Below are positions 48,801 through 61,399 of a stretch of 64,000 nt of DNA, piece by piece. This stretch comes from Balanoglossus misakiensis (Eukaryota > Hemichordata). Below the pieces are notes generated by a model, which saw only the letters and a program-made list of their open reading frames with translations, was not told the origin of the DNA and ran no database searches. Every line of letters starts with the position of its first letter. The stretch's first letter is position 1. Location: positions 4,092,001 to 4,156,000 of the forward strand of contig CM082582.2 in NCBI GenBank assembly GCA_040954595.2. Direction: 5' to 3'. Position numbers and translations under genes: made by a program.

Positions 48801-50919
48801 GTGCTTGCTTAAATTTTACTGCTTTTTGCACAGTTTGGATGTTATGAAAAAGTGTGAAATGATGGGAAATTCCTCTAAGAACCAACAAAAGTCCATAATG
48901 AGAAGAGTCCAATCAGCAAACACAATTTTCTAATGGCTTGTTCAATTTTTCTCATGTTGACATCTGTTTTGACTCAGAGTAAATTCTGCCATGTGTGAGC
49001 AATCTGGAAGAAGCTGGGCTATTTATTTTCAGGCGGAGAATTGTTAGTCTGAATAACAGCAAGTGTGATCCACATGTGTGAAATGTGCACATTCTCAGTG
49101 TGGACATTTTCAAATCAAACCAACCAACCAACAGTTCACAATTCTCTATTTTAAAATCGTCTGTGAAGAATTTGCGCAAAAGAAAAACAGAAAGACCTAC
49201 AAGACACAGCAAAATATAGAACGTAGGAAAGATACACAAAATGTTAGTTTTCTGAAGAGCTAATCAAATTTCAACAATGCAAATATATCTCTTGAAAGTA
49301 AAACCCAAGAATAATGTAGTCATCAAAACCAGGTATACACACCCATATCATAACAATATCCTCACATGAAGCAGCAAAAATCTTTTAGAGGATGTAATTT
49401 CAGAATAACACATTTATGTTGTGGATATGTTGAGAATGTATACAAATGACATTGACAAAATAAAAAAATTTCTACAGGCAGAAAGTGATTTGTGACAGAA
49501 GTTTATTTTAACTTTTTTCACAATGAGTCATTTTTTGAGACCACCTTAATAATGCTTTCGACGATTATAAACTTTCTAATTTCATAGAATTTGCAGGCTT
49601 TGGGATTGACAGGTGAATGGAAGCAGTGAGAGAGTTCAGTAGAAACAAACAATTGACCATTTTTTTCTGGTAGAACGCTCAACAAGCTTTGACTTTGTTT
49701 TCTAGTCATGTTGTACACCATTGCTATGATGATTGTGTATATGATTCATGAGATCCATTTCCACATCAATAAAACTTGGGACAATCAAACATGTTTCTGT
49801 CAACAGGGTTTGGGGGTTAAAATCTAAGTTTTCTCCTTCCATCTTTTTTCTCATAAATATGACTGTTTGTTATTTTGGATAATATAATTTATTTTTGTAT
49901 CGATAGTGTGCGATTTTTCATTCAGGCAAACCATACAAGTGTCCAAGTCAATCCTTCAGACTATTGAGGTATGCATGGACTTTGAAATGAACAATAAATC
50001 CAGATACATTGACATTTAATAGTATAGGCCCATCAAACCCAAGGATTCAGTTGAAGAGACTGTGTCCATAACTCTTGCAAATGTACCCATTTTAGTTGTT
50101 CATTCAGGATGCATCAAACAGGACCATGAAGGAAGTCCATATCTGGAAGTCCTTGCGGTGATAAAAATGCATTCAACTGAAATTATGTGAGGCTGTTGAT
50201 ATAGTATGTACTATACAGTATACTGGTATTTAAAAAACATATGAGTTGAAATATCCATTTTATGTGTATGTCATTGTTTATAGTGTAAACACTATCTAAT
50301 GTCTTCTCATAGAATTGGATATTGCAATAAGTCTTCATTATTTATAAGTTAAATATCATGCATGATTTGTTTTAGCTTTTTAAGGCATAGTGGGATATGT
50401 GTTGATAATATGATACTCTTTCAGCTAACTGTACTTACAATTTTATGTTGGATTAAGTATTTATCAATACCACCAACTTTGTTGTTTACTTTCTATGGTT
50501 TTTGTCAGTATTGTTCAGATGTGATGATCTGACAGGCAATTGATTACGACTGTCATGCATATTTTAGAGTTTTGCCAGAAAGATATACCGGTAGAATGTA
50601 TGACAGCTTATGTGTGATATACATGTACTCAGGGATAATGATGAAAATATTCGCATGTCAACAAGATAACCAACACCAGTGTTTTCATTGTAACATATCC
50701 AATTTATTTGATGTTTATAAAGTGTTCGGTTTAAATACAGATAGGCAGAGTACATGAAAGCTAAAATTGAACTCGCATGATTGGAAAGTTTGAGATAGGG
50801 AGAGATGCCAAGACACATACTTCATTCTCGATAACAAGTAGCAAGTGATGATGTACAAACCTACACTGACTTAGCCAAGTTTGTAAAATTTTAAGATAAT
50901 CTTGGGGAATGACATTGTA

Positions 50920-51206
50920 TGTGGCGTTCACACAAGGACCATTGAAACGTTTCTGAAACGTCTCAGCTCAAATTCCGGCCTAAAATATTACATGTGAATG
51001 GTTCAGTTTATCCTAGAATGTTTCAAATTTGAGACGGTTTTGCCGGCCAGACCTGAGCCAGTGTAGGGATTAACACCTATCCGAACACACTGAGCCATGT
51101 GAACTTTCTGTGTGAGGACACAACGCGACTGGAAAGATTAATCCTCCATGTTTACAAATGGCAAATAGTTTCTCTGAAACGTTTCCTGTTTTACCCAGGG
51201 TGAACA
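50920..51206. repeat. Dispersed repeat, copy B (pair of 8201-8507)
   Basis: Same orientation and block order as copy A. The ends are GTTCACAC and, at the right, GGGTGAAC, giving a clearer inverted pair than in copy A. It reads as an old non-autonomous DNA transposon; the two copies have diverged noticeably. Confidence 0.6.
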
Positions 51207-51713
51207 TGATATTAAACAGGAGAAGGAAGAAAACATAGAACCTTGTCTTCATGGGCCATTTAGATGTTAGATTATAAGATGCTGTTCACTGGAAGCACAT
51301 TGATGGGCACCGTATGTCTGATAGGGACCATGTGAATCGGAGGAAACTTTGAAGGGAGTCTGAGAAACTCATTACTGGATTTGATTGCTACCATATGGAG
51401 CTGTAAGACCCTTCAAGTGGGGAGAGAAATAAACATTGTGCAATATGGAAATAATTGACTCCTGAGACAAAAGTGCAATCAGTGTTGGGGGAACACCCAG
51501 GGAGTTGATGGTTCTTGTAACTTCCAGATAAGGGTCTATTCTCAGAACTCCAACTGTCCTCATTCAGGTGACTGTAGTAACAGCATATCCACTGTATTAA
51601 GAGTTGTGTCTTGAAATGATCGGGCACTTCCTGGATATCTTAAAAAAAATGTTGTATAGAACCAAAACATACATGTAGCATTGTGAGTGAGAGCCCTGAT
51701 TATAATGAAGATA

Positions 51714-51886
51714 CTGTAAAACGAGTTATTTTCGCAATATCAAACGAGGCAACTGTTATGCGAGGATTAATTTTTGCATTCTCGTTTTTCACTAACTGCA
51801 TAGTTATCTCTAAAAAAAAATTACGCAACTTTTTATTTTTACATTTTTCTTGCTCTCGCGTATTTCACGAAAATTTATTGCTCGAA
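51714..51886 (-). mobile_element. TA-flanked MITE, copy 4 of 4, right end lost
   Basis: It starts CTGTAAAACGAGTTATTTTC after TA (51712-51713) and follows the reverse-oriented copy at 24904 through TTTATTGCTCG. The outer right repeat (AACCCGTTTTACAG) is missing, so this copy is truncated. Several CGCG blocks have decayed to CGCA or TGCA. Confidence 0.7.
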
Positions 51887-52138
51887 AAAATTTTTCATCA
51901 TAGAAAAAGTGTTCATTGAACAGGTGACTACTTATTGGCATAACAAAAATAGGACATACTTTGGAGCTGGAGTAGTGAAATGTGGCACGCATTCTCTGAG
52001 AACAAGTTGTGTTAACTGGGAACAGCTGCGTTATCCCATACAGTAAATTTAGAGAAAATTAGTGTTTGCTAAATCACTTAGAGAAGAGGTTCCTGCCATA
52101 AAATGAAATGTTACTTTGGAATCTGCAAGTTGAGGGAA

Positions 52139-52153
52139 GGGGGGGGGGGGGGG
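52139..52153 (+). repeat. Poly(G) run, 15 bases
   Basis: Uninterrupted G run in AT-rich DNA. Confidence 0.9.
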
Positions 52154-54396
52154 TGTGATTATAGTGCAAGCATGCGCTGTGTGTCATCCGAACTGTCAAG
52201 ATATCGCAAATACACTGCATAGCATAACAGAGCCACATTGTTTCCATTAAAATCTGTCTGCAATGCTGAATGCTTGCTGCTGTCCTGCACATCACTTGTC
52301 TCTGACCACTAGTACACCAACCATTAACATGTGATTAAGATTTCTCTTGAACCGGTGCCAAGCCAGATAGGCACATTCTTGACATAGCCATGTGGTGGCA
52401 ATCTGTGATCTCCGGCAAAATATGTCTGTCTGGCACATTACTGGCAAGCCTGTATATATGCGGAGGTCTGATCTCAAGGCCAACTGTGTGATGGTAAAGT
52501 GAGGACATATGACAGTGGGATGGCAGGACGCACAAACTATTGACATGTGTTTTAAACATTGGCCCACCAAGTTAATTGACCCGCCAACTCATGTATCATC
52601 ATTGGAAACCTATCTTGCTTAGCCTTAAAAGGGAAGTGGTCGACTTGTCTTGTTTAATAAGCAGCGAAATGCCGATTTTACATTTTGGAATGTGACATGG
52701 GGTTGAAAATATGCCCAGAAATGTTATTGAAGACACTTTACATGTTATTTCTGCAATCAAATATTTCCATTCGAGTGGAATGTCGCATGGTGATAATATT
52801 TTGACATATTTTTTGTTTTCTCAAATCAGAAGTGATGTAATCTGTTCATAGAATGACTCATTACAATTATTAAAAACACATTTTTGCCCTCACCAGCGAG
52901 AACAATTATCTGTCTCTTCAACATATAAAAGTAAAAATTCTGTTCAGAATGTAACATTAGAATGGTGAATCTGAACACTTTCAGTTATTTTTATGTGTTT
53001 ATTTAAGGTTTATTATAAAAAGTTTTGCTGCATAGCTCACTGAAAAAGTATTTAGTCATATAATACTTTATACAAACTGAGTGATCTCCCCTTTTTTCCC
53101 AGCGAGCTGTGTTCACAGCCTTTTGTTCACATGAATACTGCGTCGAAGCTGAAGGAATGACCAATGGGAGTGCAGGGTCATAGTGTACATGCAAAACGGT
53201 CATCTGAATCTAATCGCTTAAGTCCAAATAACAAAACAAAACAACACCTGTGTATAATGATGTGGTCACAGATGCCCCGGTCATTATGCAGCGTAGTTAC
53301 AATTACCGAGATGAAAAAATGTCCAACTGCCACCATCATATGACTGAAATATGACGAGGGATTACTTGCATTAGTGCAGTCTTGGCCATATGTTACCCTA
53401 TGACAAATAAAGAAACTAAGGGACAGAAACTGGGATTAAGAGAAAGCTGTTAAACTCTATGGTGTAAGTCCAACGTGGCTTCTAATATTTTTTGCCTGGA
53501 CGGGTTGACAAAGACAGGTTAGATATTGGTGTTTGATTTCTGTAAAACAGAAAAGAAACTTTATAAAGTTAACTGTATTTATTGAAACACTGGCTGTGTT
53601 GGGAAATGTAAATAATAACTGTGATTACATTATACATCCCGACATTGTAATAAATTGTCATTAAATTGTCCTAGATAAAGTTGGATTTAAATTTTTATCA
53701 TTTTGCAATCACAGCTATTAACCCAGAATCATTTTGGCAGTTTATCAGAGCAATGCTGAAATGAATAAACATTATTGTGTCAGGATATACATTTTATACT
53801 CAAATGAGTGTTTCATGAACAATGCCTGACTTTATTGCTGTCCTATCAAGGATGGCATCAACAGGGGGAGGGTTGGGGGGGGGGGGGAGGGTTGTCCCCC
53901 GTTTGCCAGAATAGTTGAGGGGATATCACTCAGGCAAAGGGGACTGGGAGTGACATCATTGCAAAGGACCCTGCACAGCATGTTAGATGAGTTATGCGAG
54001 ACAATTTTCCCCCTACCCACCACGCAGTGAGTGAGCTACTTTTACACACACTTGTGTCCTGTCGGACTCTGCAAACAACCCTGTCACTGACACTTTGTGT
54101 TTTTGGGTATCATTGCAATTTGCCACACACAGCTTCTCTTGTGTGTTGAAGGTTTACTCAACCTAGTGGTTGTTCATGGCCAATCAATCAACTAACCAAG
54201 CAACCAAATAATCAGTCAGTCAGCTGACCATCCAGCGGTGACTTTATACCCGCTTATTTATTCACAACTTGTTTTTCTCATTCTCTCACTTGGTCAAATC
54301 CAATCAGATCTCCAATTTTATTATAATATGACCAGTGAATCTGCAATGTGACCGTGTTTTTGAACGTTGGCAAATCTGTAATCAGTAGATCTGTTT

Positions 54397-54544
54397 GTCA
54401 ATCAATCAATCAGTCTATCATTCAATCAATCAATCAATCAGTCAGTCAGTCAGTCAATCGATCAATCGATCAATCAATCAATCAATCTATCATTCATTCA
54501 CTCAATCAGTCAGTCAAGCAATCAATCAATCAATCAATCAAACC

Positions 54545-54580
<36 letters not shown>

Positions 54581-54713
54581 GTCAGTCAGTCAGTCAGTCA
54601 GTCAGTCAGTCAGTCAATCATTCAATCAATCAATCAATCAACCAACCAACCAATCAATCTATCATTCATTCAATCAATCTGTCGGTCAGTCAAGCAATCA
54701 ATCAATCAAACCT
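54397..54713 (+). repeat. Tetranucleotide satellite of CAAT and CAGT units
   Basis: About 315 bp of nearly pure 4-bp units, arranged as blocks of CAAT, then CAGT, then CAAT, with occasional CTAT or CATT. A longer pattern (CAAT run, CTATCATTCATT, CAGT-CAAG, CAAACCTCC or CAAACCTGC) repeats twice, suggesting a higher-order duplication. Two frames stay open only because the period of 4 read in threes gives NQSI and SVSQ peptides; this is not a gene. Confidence 0.9.
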
Positions 54714-54719
54714 GCAGTA

Positions 54720-57700
54720 AATTAATCCCAATAAAAAATTCCATTGTAAAATATTTATAACCTGGATTGAATTTTCTGGGATAAACATGATAACTTGTTA
54801 TCCAGTTCTTCTCTTTCTCTGCGTTTAATCATTCATGAATATTTGATGCCGATTCTTGACAAAGCTTTTCAATAAGTAGTAATGACTAATGTATAGTTTT
54901 TCTGGTCCCCGATGAAAATTTGCCCAGATGAGACATAATTTATGAATGAAGCAAAGCATGAAGTTTTCTTGATAGAAGTCATAATGAAGCCATATTTTCT
55001 ACTTGACGGTCACAGAGCATGTCAGCAAATCTCTGAGGTGTTTATACTCTTGAGGAAGCTGAGCCAGTGTGCATTAAATAATGCACATATATCATCATGT
55101 GCTAAGAATTAGAAATGAAGGGAAGGACAAGGGAATGACCTGTCTCAGGTGTTTCATCATGTTTCTTCCTCTCTTTGAAATCAATGAAAGTATTCGGGTG
55201 CTGTCAGTAGAAAAAATGAGTTCAGTTTCAAAACACTTTCTCGGTTATTTTAGTATGTTACTTATTGTTTAAACAAATAACCAAAAAAGACACCAAACAG
55301 CCGTAAGAAGATTCATGAAGCATTTGTGTTTACTAAAGTGGATACTGATGTTTTTAATGAATGTGATGTGAATGTGGTAGTCTATGTGAGTTGATTTCCC
55401 TTTTAACCATTTTTGACTAAAACTGACAGAGCTTTTAGCAGAAAAAGGAATAGAGTTGCTTTAACAGTGTAGACGTTCTGTTTTCCATTAAAATTTTAAT
55501 TTGTATCTTGTATTTTTATCATAGAATTTTAGTTTCTAATTTAGTAATGGTTTCCATATGACCATGAAAATGTGGTTAATTACAATTAAAGTAAATGCAT
55601 GGTAGTTCGCCATGTTGGTAGGATATGGTCAGAAAAGATCAGCTATGCATTTGCACATTGATAGCCATGCATTATTGATTTTGGTATCAAATATAAAATC
55701 GACAGTTGTCAGAAATTGAATACTTTGTTTTTATTGATTATTGTTGCTGTTGATGCTCATAGCTTTTCAAATCTAAATTTTGAAATTTATAATTTTGATT
55801 GTAATACTACATATCTTAGTTAAACTTAAAGATTCTAGTAGAAATGTTGGGTAATTATGCTCATAAAATAAATTAATTGTTCTGCCAAGGTAGTGGTTTC
55901 CAGGGATATATTTTTGTCATCTAATGACAAGTGTATGAAAAGTTATGATGCCAGATATTATAGCTAAATGCGACTTGCAAACCAAGTAATCAACAACACT
56001 TTCAAATATGATGTTACATATTGAAACCATATAATATGCAAGATCTTCTAGTGTTCTTCACTTGAAATAAGATGATTCAAAGTGTAATTTTGTCATATAC
56101 TGAATGGTCATTCAATGTGAAACCATCTGTCTGAAGTATTACACGACATTCCCTTTGTGTGTGATCACTCACAGTAATTATAGCCCCAATACTTGCCACT
56201 TTTAGTATATAGTCTGGATATGTTGGAAATGATTTACATAATCTTACGGTGTTAATGTTATGGGATTGTTAAGATGAAAGAAAATAAATGAGGCATGCTG
56301 CAGTTTGTATGGCAAATTTTATAAACATTTGAATTAGCAGCATCTTAAATTAGCGAATTTACACACCAGCTGAATTAACTAAAATAACATGCTAGCTGAA
56401 AAGACATTTTTACAGTAATATGATCAGTTTAGCCACTTTTATTTATCATTTGAACAATTTGAGTCTGGCCACTTCAAAAAGTAACTATATAAGTGAACGG
56501 TTAACGCGTTTCAGATGAACTAAGGAGTAAGAGAGTAGACGGCAGAAGTTATTGTTTCTAAAAAGTGAAAATTAATAGTTAAAGTTAATATGATTATTTG
56601 TTCGGTTTGAATATCAGATATCCTCCCTGTTTGTTTCGTTTGAATTTTGTAAATTATTCTGTTTGATTGGAATATCTATCAAATTTATTTTAATTTTGTG
56701 GCTGTTGTGATATTAGTCTGTATAAATGTAGTGGTCTATAGTGGTAGAGAGAATGTCCCAAATGTGGCAGGTTGGATTGCCAGTAATGTCATGCATGTCA
56801 GAAGGGGGCTTTTTTTTACAGTTCCATCTGTTGGCGGATTTCACTGTTTTTGTGTACAGTTATCTTTATCGCCATAATAATTTTTGATGCTTCGGATAAT
56901 AGTAATCGGGGTGGGACAGACTAAGTCCTTTTCTTGGAGAAGGGAAATGCATGCTGCAGACGTCAATCATTGTAAATACTGTGTCAGCTGTGTGCATTGT
57001 TGCAGCATGTTTTTAAAATGACTTACAATGTGTTACACACACGTGTGCCCAACAGCTTATGTATATGTATAATGCCTATTTGTACATGTTCTGCTATCGG
57101 TCTTCTGTCAAAAGGGGGGCGGGTTTAATCCGGGGCCCTGCACACTGGATGGAACAGCCCCTGGAGTGACCAGAGATACATCACTGACTGTGGAGGTTAA
57201 CAAAAGGCAGTCATGTTTATTGATGCTTCCCATTATATGCTTTTGTAACGGGTGGCTAAAATAATCTATACCCTGGTTTGTTTACAATGCAGTTTTTACC
57301 CTGAACTTGTTATGCTTAGTCAAGTCACCTCATAGCGCCTGCCTGGCTGCATGGCCATCTCTACCTGTATCATATAGGCATTCCGAACTTGATAAGTTCG
57401 TGACATTCACATGAATCAAATTTTTTCTTCTGCTTGGAATTCCGGTATTTTTTGCATAACATACACACGAGGCTAAGTCGACGATGGCAGACCGTCTTAC
57501 CTCGATTATGTAATTTATGGCGTCTCCTGCAGCAGATTGCGAATAAGTATCGCAGACTGGGAAATCAATTCATTTTATATTAATGACTTTTCTATAGAGG
57601 ATAGTGGCTGACAGCTTGAACATATGTGGCCTAGTCCATTGCTAGTTGCTTATCGCCACTTACCCAGGGAGGCTGGCTAATGTGATCATTACTGATGTGT

Positions 57701-57760
57701 ACATGTGCATTTCTGAATGAGCAGATGATGGCCTCTAACTGTGTCACCAACATGCTACGC
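54720..57760. other. Non-coding stretch
   Basis: AT-rich sequence with no repeat or exon that I can support. It becomes less AT-rich from about 56.9 kb towards the candidate promoter at 58 kb. Confidence 0.45.
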
Positions 57761-57769
57761 GTCTAGTGT

Positions 57770-58450
57770 GCTGTGATTCAGGCATTGCATATTCTGAAAA
57801 CCCACGGCCGGCGTCCGGGAGAAATACCTTCTCTTATCCTTGGCATTGGTTGTGTACCGTACTTGCTGCCGTTGTCATTCTGCCTGTCGTGTCCGTGTCC
57901 CGTGTCGTGGGAAAATTGTCACCAGACAACCAATAGCGATTGGTGTATGTATACTCCGCCAGCAGTGTTTATAGATTTTATCTGCTTTTTACAACATTGA
58001 GTGATGTCTGCATGCTGCTGCCTTGTAGTCCAGTAAACTCAGAGCTACTACACATTTGCCACTGTACGGATAATACACTCACCGGCTGCCCGCATCCAGC
58101 TCTGCTGTAGTTAAGAAGATACAGAGGTTTTACGCTTAATACTGACATATACTGTCTCAATCTGTAACCAAGGTGCCATAAATTTCACTGTGCTTTGAAA
58201 ACAGTGCATGTTTGGATTGCCTTTGCTGTGACTCTGTCGTACACCAGCGTTTCCTGGAAGTCCAGTGTGCTGATCGAGAAAAATATCTACAACTGTTTAT
58301 AATTTGGACTGAGTGAGTGACACTGCAACACACACACACTGGGAAGAGAACAGTGATACTTATGTGCCCTGGTGCGTTCTGTGTTCCGTGTTGTCTTTCT
58401 TCGCCTTGACAATCCCCCCCACTTGATGGTACGTTGTGTGTTTTGTAAAC
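57770..58450 (+). promoter_or_regulatory. Candidate promoter and 5' UTR upstream of the 58451 exon
   Basis: CpG density rises (for example ACGGCCGGCGTCCGG near 57805), and the block leads directly to an ATG-starting exon with a strong donor. A short CA tract lies at 58328-58341. The transcription start cannot be placed, and no TATA box is evident at a useful distance. Confidence 0.35.
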
Positions 58451-58686
58451 GCAATGAGAAAGACTTCTGCGAATAGTAACCCCCGTCTTTCCACTGCCAC
58501 TTTGAGCACAGGCAAGAGCAGTATGGAACAAGATGTCAGCAACAACAATAACAGTACTTCGTCAGTTGCAAGCACAGAGTACGAGCGCAAGCCATTGACC
58601 CTTTCCAAATTGATGCAAGCACATCCACACCACAACACTGGACACTACCAAGGTGCTTTCAGCTTAGAGTATCATAGACCAAAACG
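58451..58686 (+). CDS. Candidate first coding exon, Ser/Asn-rich N-terminus of an unrecognised protein
   Basis: The frame starts MRKTSANSNPRLSTATLSTG and continues with a Ser/Asn-rich part (SNNNNSTSSVASTEYER), then KPLTLSKLMQAHPHH and GAFSLEYHRPK. It ends one base into a codon at AAAAC/GTAAGC, a good donor after 58686. It gives 78 full codons. The composition looks like a disordered N-terminus of a regulatory protein, but I recognise no family. An in-frame TAA nine codons upstream of the ATG limits extension on that side. The next exon may be 61347-61391, whose phase fits. Alternative: a chance frame in CpG-rich DNA, although the protein-like composition and the donor argue against that. Confidence 0.45.
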
Positions 58687-58689
58687 TAA

Positions 58690-61340
58690 GCTCTTTATCT
58701 TTTCTCTATTTTCTCTTTTCACTTGGTCTTATTGTTCTATCCCGCACTGCACTGACATTTGATTTGCATCTGTTTTAGTTGTAGAGTTTTTTTTATTTAT
58801 GATGCCAGTACGTGTTTGCACATTTACATTATTTTTTTATAATTTATGTAGTTAATCATCAATTAACGTACTGTCATAATGAAGTTTTTGTCTCAACTGT
58901 GCTAATTTTGCATCAGAATTAATTACTACCGGTTGTAGTAATTTAAAATCATTGAGAGATTTCAATATATTCATTGAGATTATGCAGGCTGTACATATTT
59001 AGCGGTGCGTTTTGAGGTCAAATGAGGTGTTGTAGCAAACCAGGCTTTTGGCAGTTGCATGCTGTCACACACCAGTGCAAGATACGGTGCGACTGAACGT
59101 CTCATTGTCTTATTTGACTGGCATCACATTCAGAGTTTGGCACCACCGTCTGGCGATTACAAGTTGCATATTGCGGAGCCGGTCGGCGAAACGAGGACCG
59201 CACAGACTTTTGCGTGATGAGATCAGCGTTGGCCATATGCTGCGTAATTTTTTCACATTTGAGGTGAATTCGCCCGGGCCTATAACTCTTTGTCACGCCG
59301 TAATGGTGGCATTTTCGCTGAATGCGTTTCATTTGCCTCGGCACACTGTCGTCTGTCTGTGCGTTTTGGTCATTGAAGCCATGAAGTTGTATTTGATAAG
59401 CAGTGTTTTTGTATTGACGGGGCTGCTGTACCCCACCATATGTTGTTAACATATTTTGCATCTCTGGTATTGTATTGCTACACTGGAACCATATGGGTTC
59501 TCGCTCAGATGACCTTTCTCTTCATACTCATTATTCTCACCCAAAAGTTTACACCAACCAAAAACAACTTTCTAATCATTTTATCAAGAAGTTTTTTTAA
59601 CTGTTAATTTTTAAGATTTATCGTTTAAAAAAATTTTGGTACAAAAATATGTACTTTATACAAGTTATTTCTTATATGGAAAAAATATTTTGTATAAAGT
59701 GGTAAATTTATAATCATAAATAAAAAATGAGAGAATTGGCCATGACATAAAAATAAAATTTAAATTTTGCCAATACATGCTGCAAACTGAAGCTTGTAAG
59801 CGTTTCCCCAAGATGGCCGTAAGATTATACTGACTTTCAGGTATGTCTTATATTTCAAAAACATCTGTCCTGAAATTGTAATTTATTTTTATTGTACCAT
59901 GGCAAAACCTGCAGGCTTTCTTTAATTTTTTTTCCTGAAAATCCAAAAGAATACTAATTATGGAAAGAAACCTGTAGGCAGTGTGTAATTTAATCTGTAT
60001 TTGACTGTCGGGGACTCATAAACAGATGTAAACAGACCTGTTTAGTAAAAAATATGGTGTGGAAACTGCAGAATGAAAGCTTGTGAATTTATTGTATGTG
60101 GCTGAACGATTAGCTGCATGGTAGGACACGCTGCAAGTACTTACAGATGGCAGAATTCTATTTTAATGTTTTTGTTGGACATTGTAGAATGTATTTAATG
60201 CGGGACATTGGAGAGGCAAAGAGCCCTCATATTTCAGTGGCGCTATAGAATTTAGATTGCAATGGAAGGGAAACAGCAGGCTATTCCATATTGCAACCAG
60301 GCTTTTTGTGGACAACCCCAGCTTATTGTACTGCGTGCCTACCAGCAATATCTCAGACAATTTTCCTTTTTGATCAACCAGATGGGTATTTGTGCGACGA
60401 GCACCTGCAAAAGTTATATTTTCCTAATATTAATAAATGAAGGCATGGAAAAGTAGACAAACAATAACGTTAAAAATAAAAAAAACATCTGTGTTGTATA
60501 TTGAGAAATTTGACTATTTTAAATAGGACGGCAATATTGGAGATGGGACTGGAGTGTACATGCGTATGATTGTGGTCAAAATGAGACTTTTCTCAAACTA
60601 CTATCAAATCTAGGCTGCATAAAAAACGTTGCAATAAACAATTTTCATCTGAATTTTGAAAATTTAGGACAGTATACCAAAAAGTGTGCATTAAAAATTT
60701 ATTGTAAATTTCACCGTTCTTAAAAATCAAATGCAAAGTTTAAAGTGCACTATTCTAAACTAGCATCTGTGTTATTTCCCATTGTTACACAACTCTATGT
60801 AAAGTATACATTTTTACATTTTTGATGCTGTACATATTTTAAATTGCGCACTGCAGTTCTGGTAGGCTGTTGATTTTCCCACTCTTGTCATTATCTTTAT
60901 TCATTGGACAGTGTTTCCGCTCAAAACCAATATATTATTAAACCTATCTAAACATCTTAAGCATCCATTTTTATCTGGGCTCCAGCAGACCATCTGGAAA
61001 TATTCAATATAAAACAGCGCAAATCCCACGGAATACTGACAGCTAGTCTTCAAGGCTCGCCCGCACACCCCCTTTTCCACACAAAAATATAATGTAGGTC
61101 TTCCCGTACTGTGTTTAAAGTGTTTCATTATTGTCAATAGGGGCCTTGCTGCATTGTGTAGGACAGGCAAGTGAATTGTGAATATTGTGAAAAAAGTGAT
61201 GTAAGAGAAAAAGTCAATATTATGTAGTAACAATAATTAATGGCAAATTGTTTGATGGCTGGATATCTCTGTGGTAACAGCTCTCCAGTGCAGGTGCATT
61301 CAAGTAGTGACTCTCTCTCTCTGTGAGTGTTCCTTTCTGG
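58690..61340. other. Possible intron with a CpG-rich patch
   Basis: The patch at about 59080-59400 is open in both strands (133 codons plus, 119 codons minus) and CpG-rich, for example GGAGCCGGTCGGCGAAACGA near 59175. Neither peptide is recognisable, so it may be part of a CpG island rather than an exon. The rest is AT-rich. Confidence 0.35.
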
Positions 61341-61346
61341 CAGCAG

Positions 61347-61391
61347 GTGGACGGCGAAATGCTGCAGGCTACTTTAACCCGAGCCGTACAG
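61347..61391 (+). CDS. Possible 45-bp internal exon with tandem NAG acceptor (uncertain)
   Basis: A pyrimidine-rich tract (CTCTCTCTCT and then TTCCTTTCTGG) leads to CAGCAG, so splicing could start at 61344 or 61347. The reading continued from 58686 gives RGRRNAAGYFNPSRTG in phase 1 and ends at CGTACAG/GTGCAC, a mediocre donor. At 45 bp the exon is a multiple of three, so both boundaries are phase 1. The earlier acceptor would swap R for PG, adding one residue. The call rests on phase match and acceptor quality only. Confidence 0.25.
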
Positions 61392-61399
61392 GTGCACTG

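Larger units (their letters stand above)
40910..50900. other. Non-coding stretch
   Basis: It contains the tandem duplication at 41112, a short repeat at 44162, a CA/CAGA microsatellite near 45810-45885, and complex low-repeat patches near 46180-46620 and 48350-48650 that might be regulatory. No exon with splice support was recognised. Confidence 0.45.

Noticed and set aside
54397-54713. Repeat array considered as CRISPR-like
   Set aside because: Period-4 satellite with no spacers; the genome is eukaryotic.
54348-54760. Two overlapping frames of NQSI/SVSQ repeats
   Set aside because: Pure consequence of a period-4 satellite read in threes; not a protein.
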